From assembly GCA_041483455.1 (NCBI GenBank), contig JBGPFS010000081.1, positions 1 through 10,164 of the forward strand: a stretch of 10,164 bases of DNA, written 5' to 3'. Under the pieces are notes generated by a model, which was not told the DNA's origin, ran no database searches, and saw only the letters and a program-made list of their open reading frames with translations. The DNA comes from JBGPFS01 sp041483455. Lineage in GTDB: Bacteria > Chloroflexota > Limnocylindria > Limnocylindrales > CSP1-4. Position numbers and translations under genes: made by a program. Shown here piece by piece: positions 1 through 6,038 of the stretch; within the stretch, counting starts at the first letter, position 1; each line of letters starts with the position of its first letter.

Positions 1-186
1 CGTGCTTCGTCCGCTGGCGATGACGATGATGATCTGCTCGATCCCCGAGGAGACCGCCTCCTCCACCGCGTACTGGATGATCGGCCGGTCGACCAGGGTG
101 ACCATCTCCTTGGGGCTGGCCTTGGTCGCAGGCAGGAAGCGGGTTCCGAAGCCGGCCGCCGGCAGGACGGCCTTTCTGACGCGCAC
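1..186 (-). CDS. galU: UTP-glucose-1-phosphate uridylyltransferase, N-terminal part (runs off the left edge)
   Basis: This enzyme makes UDP-glucose from UTP and glucose-1-phosphate in the cytoplasm, for polysaccharide, glycolipid and trehalose synthesis. Sixty-two codons are visible. Reading leftward from a GTG at 184-186, the protein begins VRVRKAVLPAAGFGTRFLPA and continues with TKASPKEMVTLVDRPIIQYA and VEEAVSSGIEQIIIVI. The AAGFGTRFLPATKASPKEM stretch is the nucleotide-binding signature of bacterial GalU, including the G-x-G-T-R loop and the lysine after it. The order and spacing fit the family closely. An AGGAGA ribosome-binding site lies at 199-204, 12 nt before the GTG, which is slightly far. 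A promoter candidate sits at 280-288. The remaining roughly 230 residues are outside the window. GlmU or RfbA-type nucleotidyltransferases share the fold, but the TKASPKEM and IQYAVEEA segments point to GalU. Confidence 0.93.
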   Translation of the reverse strand, partial: MRVRKAVLPAAGFGTRFLPATKASPKEMVTLVDRPIIQYAVEEAVSSGIEQIIIVIASGRST

Positions 187-279
187 GGTGATGGGGTCTC
201 TCCTACAGCGGGTTCGACGGGCGCAGCGCGCCGGCGGGTCTCAGGCTGCGCCGATGCAGGGATGCCTCACGGGTGAAGG

Positions 280-288
280 AGTATAGCA
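280..288 (-). promoter_or_regulatory. Extended -10 promoter for galU
   Basis: Read on the minus strand this is TGC-TATACT, an extended -10 box (TGN plus five of six matches to TATAAT). It lies about 95 nt upstream of the galU GTG, which would give a leader of roughly 85 nt containing the AGGAGA ribosome-binding site. No convincing -35 hexamer is seen 16-18 nt upstream, which is usual for extended -10 promoters. The same TGNTANACT shape recurs before tRNA-Glu in this window. Confidence 0.5.
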
Positions 289-342
289 ACGGCTGCCCGA
301 TCCGCCCCCACGGGCGTCCGTGCCGTGGCTGCCGCTCCGCGA

Positions 343-351
343 CGCTACAAT
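343..351 (+). promoter_or_regulatory. -10 box directly before the gene at 361 (leaderless-type promoter)
   Basis: CGC-TACAAT places a good -10 hexamer at 346-351, with 9 nt between it and the ATG at 361. Transcription normally starts about 7 nt after the -10, so the mRNA would begin at or within a couple of bases of the ATG and carry no Shine-Dalgarno sequence. None is seen. No -35 is recognisable near 323-328. Confidence 0.5.
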
Positions 352-360
352 CGCGACCCG

Positions 361-825
361 ATGATCAAGTCCCTGGTCCGCACCCTCAAGGGCCCGAGCC
401 GCGACCCGCGGATGGCGTACATCAGCCGCCCGCTGCCGCGTGAATTGCGCGATGAGCAGGTCCTCGCTGCGATGGAGATCGCCCTTGCCGCTGATCCGAA
501 CCCGGACGACCTGGTGGAGACGCTGCCACCCGCGCTGCGCCAGGTGACCGGCCACCTCTACGAGGTCCTCGACCGCTCGGCCGGCGACGTGACCGGCACC
601 TTCCGCCGTTCGCAGGTGATGATCCGCGACGGTGCCGTCGGGCTGTGGCCCGGCTACGAGGCGCGCGCCTATCCCCTCCTGGCGCCGTCGAAGAAGGCCG
701 AACGCACACGCGCAGCGATCATCGCCGCCGAGGGCGGGGCCGCTGATGCACCGAGTCCCACCAACCCGGTCGGCAAGCCGGGCTGGGCGCCTCCGCCATC
801 GGTCAGGGACGACCCGGGCGAGTAG
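361..825 (+). CDS. Conserved-looking hypothetical protein, 154 aa
   Basis: I do not recognise a family. The predicted product begins MIKSLVRTLKGPSRDPRMAY and is soluble, with no signal peptide or membrane segment. It has a mixed helical middle (DEQVLAAMEIALAADPNPDD, then PPALRQVTGHLYEVLDR) and a tail rich in Ala, Pro and Gly (about residues 115-154) that looks disordered. The ATG at 361 is preferred because a -10 box ends 9 nt before it. An upstream GTG-initiated extension to 325 would run through that promoter and adds MAAAPRRYNRDP, which looks non-coding. The stop codon overlaps the start of a small zinc-ribbon gene by one base (TAGTG), so the two are very probably one operon and may act together. 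It is divergent from galU. Confidence 0.7.
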   Translation: MIKSLVRTLKGPSRDPRMAYISRPLPRELRDEQVLAAMEIALAADPNPDDLVETLPPALRQVTGHLYEVLDRSAGDVTGTFRRSQVMIRDGAVGLWPGYEARAYPLLAPSKKAERTRAAIIAAEGGAADAPSPTNPVGKPGWAPPPSVRDDPGE

Positions 826-1004
826 TGGGCCGCCAGAACGTCCCGCGCGACCAGTGGCTGGAGATCGGGGCGGAGTGCCCGCATTGCGGCGAGCGCGTCA
901 CGGAGCAGATGGTCTACTCCTGGCGCCCGGTGCCCGACGACCCGAAGCTGCTGCTGCTCTACTGCCCCGACTGCGGTGATCGGGTCGAGATCAACCACGT
1001 CTGA
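825..1004 (+). CDS. Small zinc-ribbon protein, 59 aa
   Basis: The gene starts at a GTG whose first base is the last base of the preceding stop codon (TAGTG), an arrangement that favours coupled re-initiation. No separate ribosome-binding site is seen. The 59-residue product has two zinc knuckles of the C-P-x-C-G type: C18-P-H-C21-G and C47-P-D-C50-G, separated by 25 residues containing an aromatic and hydrophobic core (MVYSW and KLLLLY). That is a four-cysteine zinc ribbon or rubredoxin-like fold, likely binding one Zn2+. Such mini-proteins often act as nucleic-acid or protein adaptors, but no specific role can be read here. It is too short to reach most gene-calling cut-offs. Coding is supported by the paired motifs and the exact overlap. 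Confidence 0.75.
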   Translation: MGRQNVPRDQWLEIGAECPHCGERVTEQMVYSWRPVPDDPKLLLLYCPDCGDRVEINHV

Positions 1005-1023
1005 GGGTGGTCAGGGCGGGGCA

Positions 1024-1100
1024 TGGTGCCCCCAACCGGATTCGAACCGGTGATCTCCACCTTGAAAGGGTGGCGTCCTAGGCCTCTAGACGATGGGGGC
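1024..1100 (-). tRNA. tRNA-Glu (anticodon UUC), CCA encoded
   Basis: On the minus strand the gene folds into a complete cloverleaf. The acceptor stem is GCCCCCA with TGGGGGC. A 3-bp D stem GTC/GAC encloses TAGAGGCCTAG. The anticodon stem is CCACC/GGTGG with loop CTTTCAA, whose centre is UUC. A 5-nt variable loop AGATC is followed by T stem ACCGG/CCGGT with loop TTCGAAT. The body is 74 nt including discriminator A at 1027, and CCA is encoded at 1024-1026. The short D stem and the TCGTCTAGAGGCC segment are typical of bacterial tRNA-Glu. Anticodon UUC reads GAA and GAG. This tRNA also feeds tetrapyrrole synthesis in organisms using the glutamyl-tRNA route. Confidence 0.97.
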
Positions 1101-1113
1101 CGGGGCCGGCCGG

Positions 1114-1122
1114 AGTGTACCA
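1114..1122 (-). promoter_or_regulatory. Extended -10 promoter for tRNA-Glu
   Basis: Minus strand TGG-TACACT, an extended -10 box ending 13 nt before the tRNA 5' end, so transcription would start about 6-7 nt upstream of the mature tRNA. No clear -35 is visible. The shape TGNTANACT matches the box before galU. Confidence 0.5.
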
Positions 1123-1207
1123 GCGAGGGCCCGCACGGGGCCATCGCGCCGATCGGGCGACGGCCGGCACGCGACGGCGAGGTGGCCGGCAGACCGGCTT
1201 CCCGGGT

Positions 1208-1600
1208 TCAGGACCGCCAGAGCATCGCCAGGATGACCGCGCCGCTGAACACCCCCGCCGCGAGGAGAGCGGCGACGCCCCCGCCGAGGGCCATGAGCAT
1301 CGCCCGACCGGCCCGGCCGGCCGACGCTTCGCGGTAGGTCGAGACCGCGGCCGCGAGGGCGAGCGCCACGAACACGATCCCGAGGATCCCGGCGCCGGTC
1401 GCGAGGAGAGGGATCTGGCTCGCGTCGCGGACCGTCACCGCGTAGCCGACGAACAGGAGCGAGCCGACCAGGGCGATCGCGAGGGTGGTCCGGGTCGGGG
1501 TGATCCGGACCCGCCCAAGGTGCAGCCCGGCGATCCCCCGGCTGCCGTCCGCGTTGCGCGGCGAGACCTGGGATCGCCCCCGGAAGCCGGGGAGTCTCAT
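1208..1600 (-). CDS. Small integral membrane protein, 130 aa, three predicted helices
   Basis: I do not recognise the family. The product has a cytoplasmic-looking, Arg-rich N-terminus of about 45 residues (MRLPGFRGRSQVSPRNADG then GLHLGRVRITPTR), followed by three hydrophobic stretches: TTLAIALVGSLLFVGYAV, IPLLATGAGILGIVFVALAL, and a long Ala/Gly-rich third one ending GVFSGAVILAMLWRS. The start at 1598-1600 is chosen because it overlaps the stop of the methyltransferase-like gene in the classic ATGA arrangement, and the reading frame further upstream would lie wholly inside that gene. Co-transcription and translational coupling with that gene are likely. The conserved partner may help define its role, but none can be assigned from sequence alone. 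Confidence 0.75.
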   Translation of the reverse strand: MRLPGFRGRSQVSPRNADGSRGIAGLHLGRVRITPTRTTLAIALVGSLLFVGYAVTVRDASQIPLLATGAGILGIVFVALALAAAVSTYREASAGRAGRAMLMALGGGVAALLAAGVFSGAVILAMLWRS

Positions 1601-2205
1601 CCGCCCGCTCCCTTGGTCCGATGGTAGACCGCCACGTTGTAGCTGAGGCGCGGCCGCCTGAGCTCGGCGCCGACCGCGATCCCGGGCGCACCGAACGTCG
1701 CGCCGAGGAACTCCTGTGCCTCCTCGATCGATCCGAACGTCCAGAAGCAGTGCAGGACCCGGATCTTGAAGCCGGCGCTCGTGAAGGTGCCGTTCCGGCG
1801 ACTCCACGGTCCGTGCTCGGGGAGCTCGCCCCGAAGCCGCGCGACGTCATCGCGGCCGTAGTCGTGGAGGACCAGCAGGCGGCCGCCGGGCCGCAGGACC
1901 GCGTCGGCGCGGGCGAGCTCGGCCGGGTCGGCGGCGCGGAAGGCCGACCAGCAGCCGATGATCACGTCGGCGCTGCCGGCCGGCAGGTCGATCTCGGCGC
2001 CGTCCTCGATCACCGTCACCCGGGCCCCGAGCGCGGTCAGCTGGGCCGCCCGCGCCCCGCCCGAACCGTGGACGAGCACGACATCGCGGCCGGCCACCGG
2101 TCCCAGGGCCTCGAAGGCGCGCGGGATCTTGCCCTCGACGTCCAGGACGCGGCGAAGGACGTCGCTTAGGACGGGGTCGGCGAGCTCGATCGGAAGGTCT
2201 GCCAC
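1597..2205 (-). CDS. Class I methyltransferase-like protein, 202 aa
   Basis: The fold follows the Rossmann-like SAM-dependent methyltransferase plan. Strand 1 plus glycine loop is DVVLVHGSGGARAAQL (41-56), strand 2 VTVIEDG with an acidic end at E67, strand 4 ADVIIGCW (79-86), and post-motif LRPGGRLLVLHD (104-115). Motif I reads HGSGG instead of the usual D-x-G-x-G, so the usual acidic residue is missing. The enzyme may use an unusual SAM pocket or be a non-catalytic relative. The last 60 residues include LHCFWTFGSIEEAQEFLG, possibly a substrate cap. Start is GTG at 2203-2205, 9 nt after a TATACT box, with no Shine-Dalgarno. It overlaps the downstream membrane-protein gene by 4 nt. The substrate is unknown. 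Confidence 0.75.
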   Translation of the reverse strand: MADLPIELADPVLSDVLRRVLDVEGKIPRAFEALGPVAGRDVVLVHGSGGARAAQLTALGARVTVIEDGAEIDLPAGSADVIIGCWSAFRAADPAELARADAVLRPGGRLLVLHDYGRDDVARLRGELPEHGPWSRRNGTFTSAGFKIRVLHCFWTFGSIEEAQEFLGATFGAPGIAVGAELRRPRLSYNVAVYHRTKGAGG

Positions 2206-2214
2206 GGGGCCTCG

Positions 2215-2223
2215 AGTATAGCC
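2215..2223 (-). promoter_or_regulatory. -10 box directly before the methyltransferase-like gene (leaderless-type promoter)
   Basis: Minus strand GGC-TATACT, with exactly 9 nt (2206-2214) between the hexamer and the GTG start. This is the same geometry as before the gene at 361, implying transcription starts at or next to the start codon. It lies in the 62-nt gap after the GH13 gene, so the two-gene unit at 1208-2205 probably has its own promoter. No -35 is recognisable. Confidence 0.55.
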
Positions 2224-2267
2224 CTGGAGCCCCTGCGGCTCGGCCGCCCGACCGGTCCGGCCAGCGC

Positions 2268-3842
2268 TCAGGCGGCTGCGGGCGGAGGGCCGAGCACGGC
2301 TCCCGCACGGCCCGGCAGCCTCAGCCGGGAGCCGCCGTCCGGGAGGGCGACCAGCTCGACCGTCCAGCCGTCGAGCTCGGACAGGAGCCGGACCGTGGAC
2401 CGGGGGAGTGGATCGACGGTGCCCGAGGGCAGCTCGAGCGTCATGGGGCTCTCGCCCGCGTTGATGGCGACGACGAACCGGCGTCCCTCCCGCTCCCGCG
2501 CGAAGGCCACCGCATCCCCGCGAGCGTCGACGATCGCGACCGGTCCCGCACGCAGCGCCGGCTCGGCGTGACGGAGGGCGAAGGCCGCGGCCGTGAACGC
2601 CCGAAGACCGCCCTCCCAGCGTCGCTCATCCCACGGGAACGCCCGCCGGCAGTCCGGATCGTTGCCGCCCTCGAGGCCGATCTCGTCGCCGTAGTAGACG
2701 CACGGAGCGCCGGGCAGCGTGGCCTGCAGGAGGATCGCCAGGCGGACCGCATCGAGGTCGCCGCTGCACAGCGTCCGGAAGCGCGGCGTGTCGTGGCTGC
2801 CGAGGAGGTTGAGCTGGACGTCGACGACCGCGGGGTCGTAGAGCCCCAAGATCCGCCCGAGCTCGGACGCGAAGCCCGGCCCGTCGAGGGTCCGGACGCG
2901 ACGGCCGTACTCGTGGTGGCGGGCGACGGTCTCGCGGTCCAGGTGGGATCCGGCCGCGAACCCGAGGATCGCCTGGGCGAGCGGGTAGTGCATGACCGCG
3001 TCGAACCGGTCGCCGCGCAGCCAGTCCTGCGACTCCTCCCACAGCTCGCCGACGATGTACGCCTCGGGGTTCGCGGCCCGGACGCGGTCGCGGAATGTCC
3101 GCCAGAAGGGCGGGTCGTCGATCTCGCCCGGGACGTCGAGCCGCCAGCCGTCGATCCCGAAACGGATCCAGTGCTCGGCCACCCCGAACAGGTACTCGCG
3201 GACGGCCGGGTTGTCGGTGTTCAGCTTGGGCAGCGCCGGCAGGTCCCACCAGGCCTGGTAGCCGAGCTCGCCGAACGACCTGCCGAACCGCCCGTCCTCG
3301 AGCGCGCCCGCGCCCCCGGGCGCATCCGAGGCCTGGATCGTCCGGCCGGTGTCCGGATAGGCCAGCGGGCGACGCCCCGCCTCGAGCGCGCGCCGATCGA
3401 AGTGGAACCAGTCGACGTAGGGCGAGGCGGCTCCCGTCTCGAGGACGTGGTGGAACGGCCAGAAGCCCCGGCCCGTGTGGTTGAAGACCCCGTCGAGGAT
3501 CACCCGCATGCCCCGGGCGTGGGCGGCGTCGAGGAGCTCCCGGAGGGCCGGGTCGCCGCCCAGCAGCGGGTCGACCCGGAGGTAGTCGTAGGTGTGGTAG
3601 CGGTGGTTCGAGGCCGAGGCGAAGATCGGCGTCAGGTAGAGCGCCGTGATCCCCAGCTCGGCCAGGTACGGCAGGCGCTCGGCGACCCCGAGGAGGTCGC
3701 CACCCTTGAAGCCGTCGATCGTCGGGGGCGCGTCCCACGACTCGAGCGGGCCCGGCTTGGCGACCCGCTCGCTCGCCGCGAAGCGGTCCGGGAAGATCTG
3801 GTAGAAGACCGCGTCGCGGACCCAGCCGGGGGTGTCGATCAC
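2268..3842 (-). CDS. GH13 alpha-glucan hydrolase, cyclomaltodextrinase/neopullulanase-like, 524 aa
   Basis: The enzyme would hydrolyse imported maltodextrins or cyclodextrins in the cytoplasm; there is no signal peptide. All alpha-amylase family motifs are present: region I DGVFNHTG (D117, N121, H122), region II GIDGWRLDVPGE with nucleophile D236, region III YIVGELWEE with acid/base E266, and region IV LLGSHDTPR with H350-D351. PKLNTDNPAVREYL and GDEIGLEGGNDPDCRRAFPW are typical of cyclomaltodextrinase/neopullulanase enzymes. The protein begins directly at the barrel (GWVRDAVFYQIFPDRF), lacking the roughly 120-residue N-terminal domain of classic GH13_20 members. A C-terminal beta domain follows from about residue 430. 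The GTG start overlaps the malG stop as GTGA, so translation is probably coupled. The same frame stays open upstream inside malG, but that part is not homologous to GH13. Exact substrate preference cannot be read. Confidence 0.93.
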   Translation of the reverse strand: MIDTPGWVRDAVFYQIFPDRFAASERVAKPGPLESWDAPPTIDGFKGGDLLGVAERLPYLAELGITALYLTPIFASASNHRYHTYDYLRVDPLLGGDPALRELLDAAHARGMRVILDGVFNHTGRGFWPFHHVLETGAASPYVDWFHFDRRALEAGRRPLAYPDTGRTIQASDAPGGAGALEDGRFGRSFGELGYQAWWDLPALPKLNTDNPAVREYLFGVAEHWIRFGIDGWRLDVPGEIDDPPFWRTFRDRVRAANPEAYIVGELWEESQDWLRGDRFDAVMHYPLAQAILGFAAGSHLDRETVARHHEYGRRVRTLDGPGFASELGRILGLYDPAVVDVQLNLLGSHDTPRFRTLCSGDLDAVRLAILLQATLPGAPCVYYGDEIGLEGGNDPDCRRAFPWDERRWEGGLRAFTAAAFALRHAEPALRAGPVAIVDARGDAVAFAREREGRRFVVAINAGESPMTLELPSGTVDPLPRSTVRLLSELDGWTVELVALPDGGSRLRLPGRAGAVLGPPPAAA

Positions 3843-4783
3843 CCCTTGACGCCGCCGATCGCGAGACCGCCCACGATGTACTTCTGGAAGAAGAAGAAGA
3901 CGATCGACACGGGAGCCGCGAACAGGATGGCGAACGCGGCGAAGTCCGACCAGGGCGTCTGGCCGAATGCGCCGACCATCTTGTTGAGCGCCAGCGACAG
4001 GGTGTAGCCCTGGCTCGGGTCGTTCAGGAAGATCGACACGAAGTAGAACTCGGTCCAGCCCGACACGAACCCGAGGAACCCGGTCACGGCCAGGGCCGGC
4101 GTCGCGAGCGGCAGGACCACCCGGAAGAAGCTCTGGTTGCGGGTGCAGCCGTCGACCGCGGCCGCCTCCTCGAGCTCCTTCGGGATCGTGTCGAGGTAGC
4201 CCTTCAGGTTCCAGATCGCGAACGGCAGGGCGCCCGAGATGACCGCCAGGCCGACCCCGAGGAGCGACTGGCGAAGGTTGAACGCGCCGAGGAGCGGCAG
4301 GTCTACCTTGATCCGGTTGAGCATGATGAATAGCGGGGCGATCGTCGCCACGGCGGGCAGCATGAGGACGCCCAGGATCGCGATCATCAGGACCTCGCGA
4401 CCGCGGAACCGGAGCCGCGAGAACGCGTACGCCGCGAAGACCCCGATGATGACCGTGAACAGCGCCACGCTGGAAGCGAGGACGAAGCTGTTGCGGGCCA
4501 GCTCGAGGAAGCTGATCGGATCCGAGGTCGGCTGGGCGAAGACCCGGGCGAACGCGGCGAGCGAGGCGCCCGGTGGGATGAGCCCATCCGGCCGGGACAG
4601 ATTCCGGGGGTCGAGCGCCAGCAGGAAGATCCACAGGATCGGGAACAGGACCGTGGCCCCGATGGCCAGGCAGATCAGCTGGAGGATGACCTGGTTGCGC
4701 CTGGCCAGCCGCGGACCACTGGGGGAGGCGGTCCGGCGCCGGGCGGTCGGGACCGCCTTGACGATCTCGCTCAGGGTGGTCAT
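3839..4783 (-). CDS. malG: MalG-type maltodextrin ABC transporter permease, 314 aa
   Basis: This is one of the two inner-membrane subunits of a CUT1 (carbohydrate uptake 1) importer. The EAA loop that docks on the ATPase is EEAAAVDGCTRNQSFFRVVL (205-224), followed by PLATP, matching the E-A-A-x-x-D-G-x(6)-F-x-x-x-x-L-P pattern. Six membrane segments are visible, at about 32-57, 97-122, 130-155, 176-192, 228-252 and 282-303. The C-terminus VGGLAIGGVKG is characteristic of MalG-type subunits, which end in a short tail that reaches the ATPase. Length is normal for the family. A GGAGG ribosome-binding site at 4791-4795 lies 7 nt before the ATG. It follows malF by 45 nt and overlaps the GH13 gene by 4 nt. 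The symbol reflects family resemblance; the transported sugar is inferred from the neighbouring hydrolase. Confidence 0.92.
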   Translation of the reverse strand: MTTLSEIVKAVPTARRRTASPSGPRLARRNQVILQLICLAIGATVLFPILWIFLLALDPRNLSRPDGLIPPGASLAAFARVFAQPTSDPISFLELARNSFVLASSVALFTVIIGVFAAYAFSRLRFRGREVLMIAILGVLMLPAVATIAPLFIMLNRIKVDLPLLGAFNLRQSLLGVGLAVISGALPFAIWNLKGYLDTIPKELEEAAAVDGCTRNQSFFRVVLPLATPALAVTGFLGFVSGWTEFYFVSIFLNDPSQGYTLSLALNKMVGAFGQTPWSDFAAFAILFAAPVSIVFFFFQKYIVGGLAIGGVKG

Positions 4784-4828
4784 CGGGCGTCCTCCGAGTC
4801 GGTCGTCAGGCGGGCGGATCCGGGTCGG

Positions 4829-5836
4829 TCAGTCGACATAGCTGGCCGTCGCCTTCCCCATCCGGTTGGTCACCAGGGTGATCGCCAGGAGCAGGAAGAA
4901 CATGAGGACCGAGAAAGCCGCCGCCACGCCGTACTTCTGGAAGTCGTTGACCAGCTTGTAGGCCTGGGTCACGAACAGCTCCGTCCGGCCGAACGGGCCG
5001 CCGGAGGTCATGAAGTACGACAGGTAGAAGAGGTTGAACGTCATCACGAACCCGAAGATCGCGTACGGCAGCATGGCCGGCCGGAGGAACGGCAGGGTCA
5101 CTGCCCGGAACTTCTGCCTCCAGTTCGCGCCGTCCATCTCGGCCGCTTCGTAGAGATCCGGCGGGATGCTCTGGAGCGCGCCGGTGGCCACGACCGAGTT
5201 GAGGGGCCAGCCGAGCCAGGTGTTGGCGGTCAGCAGGGCGAAGAACGCGAGCGGCAGCGGGATGAACGCGATCGGGTCCGTGACCTGGCCGAGCCAGTCG
5301 ATCCTGAACACGTCGGGCGGGATCCGGAAGAGCGCGCCGATCCCCGTCAGGATCATGTTCACCGCGCCGTTGTCCTTGTCGAAGATGTTCCGCCAGGCCG
5401 TGGCCACGATGATCGGCGGGATGATGACCGGAAGGACGTAGAGGGCCCGCCAGACCCGCTTGAGGCGGAGGCCCTGCGTGTTCAGGACGATGGCGACGGC
5501 CACCCCGATGATCACGTGGATGATGACGTTCGAGAAGGCCCAGAAGAGGTTGAAGAAGAGCAGCCGCACGAACTCGAAGTTCGGGATGTTCAGCTGGCTG
5601 TTCAGGATGTTCGCGTAGTTGTCGAGCCCGACCACGTTCGGGGCGACCTTCCCGCTGAGGTTCTTCAGCTGGAAGTCGGTGAACGACATCCAGGTCTGGT
5701 AGACGAGCGGGTAGAACGTGATCACGCCCATCACGATCAGGGCCGGCAGCAGGTACAGGAGCGCGGTCCTCGTGTCGGGAGAGAAGCGTCGGCGGCGCGA
5801 CGTCATCGTCCGTGACGGGATCGAGGTGGCGCTCAT
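4829..5836 (-). CDS. malF: MalF-type maltodextrin ABC transporter permease, 335 aa
   Basis: This is the partner permease of the CUT1 importer in the inner membrane. The EAA loop is LYEAAEMDGANWRQKFRAVT (229-248), followed by LPFLRP. Six membrane segments appear at about 24-46, 92-118, 131-149, 191-212, 254-276 and 304-324. It lacks the large periplasmic P2 insertion of enterobacterial MalF, as most Gram-positive and thermophile homologues do. The Arg-rich N-terminus (TMTSRRRRFSPDTR) fits a cytoplasmic start. An AGGGAG ribosome-binding site at 5847-5852 precedes the ATG by 10 nt. A candidate promoter and two hairpins lie upstream in the 202-nt gap after malE. No ATPase gene accompanies the operon, so a shared MsmX/MalK-type ATPase must be supplied from elsewhere. 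Confidence 0.92.
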   Translation of the reverse strand: MSATSIPSRTMTSRRRRFSPDTRTALLYLLPALIVMGVITFYPLVYQTWMSFTDFQLKNLSGKVAPNVVGLDNYANILNSQLNIPNFEFVRLLFFNLFWAFSNVIIHVIIGVAVAIVLNTQGLRLKRVWRALYVLPVIIPPIIVATAWRNIFDKDNGAVNMILTGIGALFRIPPDVFRIDWLGQVTDPIAFIPLPLAFFALLTANTWLGWPLNSVVATGALQSIPPDLYEAAEMDGANWRQKFRAVTLPFLRPAMLPYAIFGFVMTFNLFYLSYFMTSGGPFGRTELFVTQAYKLVNDFQKYGVAAAFSVLMFFLLLAITLVTNRMGKATASYVD

Positions 5837-5911
5837 GGTCGGCGGTCTCCCTGGCGGCCGAGGTGGGCGGACGCGATCCGCGGCTGCGGACCTTGAACGG
5901 TGCAGGGGACG

Positions 5912-5941
5912 ATTATCGGAGCCGCGATGGCGGCCTGTCGA
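5912..5941 (-). promoter_or_regulatory. Possible internal promoter for malF-malG-GH13
   Basis: On the minus strand TCGACA (5936-5941; five of six to TTGACA) is followed by an 18-nt spacer and GATAAT (5912-5917; five of six to TATAAT). Transcription would start near 5905, giving a leader of about 70 nt to malF. It sits after the strong hairpin that follows malE, so it could restart transcription of the permease genes. The -35 box overlaps the loop of the 8-bp hairpin at 5928-5957. The call rests on hexamer matching only. Confidence 0.4.
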
Positions 5942-5957
5942 GTCGATCGGGCCGCCA
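5928..5957. repeat. 8-bp inverted repeat (second hairpin between malE and malF)
   Basis: TGGCGGCC (5928-5935) and GGCCGCCA (5950-5957) form a perfect 8-bp stem with a 14-nt loop; a G-T and a G-C pair can extend it inward. It lies 9 nt from the larger hairpin at 5966-5998, so the malE-malF gap holds two tandem stem-loops. It may add to transcript stabilisation or partial termination. Confidence 0.5.
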
Positions 5958-5965
5958 GGTTGCAG

Positions 5966-5998
5966 GACGCAGGCGCCGGGTGACCCGGCGCCTGCGTC
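5966..5998 (-). terminator. Strong 15-bp hairpin between malE and malF (attenuator or mRNA-stabilising stem-loop)
   Basis: GACGCAGGCGCCGGG (5966-5980) and its exact complement (5984-5998) are separated by only 3 nt, a perfect 15-bp stem with 12 G-C pairs. It begins 40 nt after the malE stop. No run of T follows in either direction, so it is not a standard intrinsic terminator. In enterobacterial malEFG operons, stem-loops (REP elements) at the same place stabilise malE mRNA and make the binding protein more abundant than the permeases. I infer a similar role here. Confidence 0.65.
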
Positions 5999-6038
5999 GA
6001 TCTGACTGCGCGAGCAGCCCTTTACTGGATCTCGTTCC

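Noticed and set aside
1024..1027. Discriminator A in tRNA-Glu as an anomaly
   Set aside because: A before CCA is found in tRNA-Glu of other bacteria such as Thermus, so it is not unusual.
1185..1198. GCCGG-CAGA-CCGGC hairpin as terminator of the small membrane-protein gene
   Set aside because: It has only 5 bp with no T run, and such short GC repeats are frequent in this DNA.
1023..1337. Open frame beginning VPPTGFEPVIST across the tRNA
   Set aside because: This is the well-known spurious translation of a tRNA T-arm region; the cloverleaf of tRNA-Glu is complete.
2568..4007. 479-aa open frame on the plus strand opposite the GH13 gene
   Set aside because: Composition is Arg/Glu/Val/Asp-rich without domains, it has no ribosome-binding site, and the opposite strand has a full set of GH13 catalytic motifs.
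3843..4634. The GH13 reading frame stays open far upstream, suggesting a 788-aa fusion
   Set aside because: The upstream part lies out of frame inside malG, has Arg/Pro-rich composition typical of GC-rich shadow frames, and a GTGA overlap gives a natural GH13 start.
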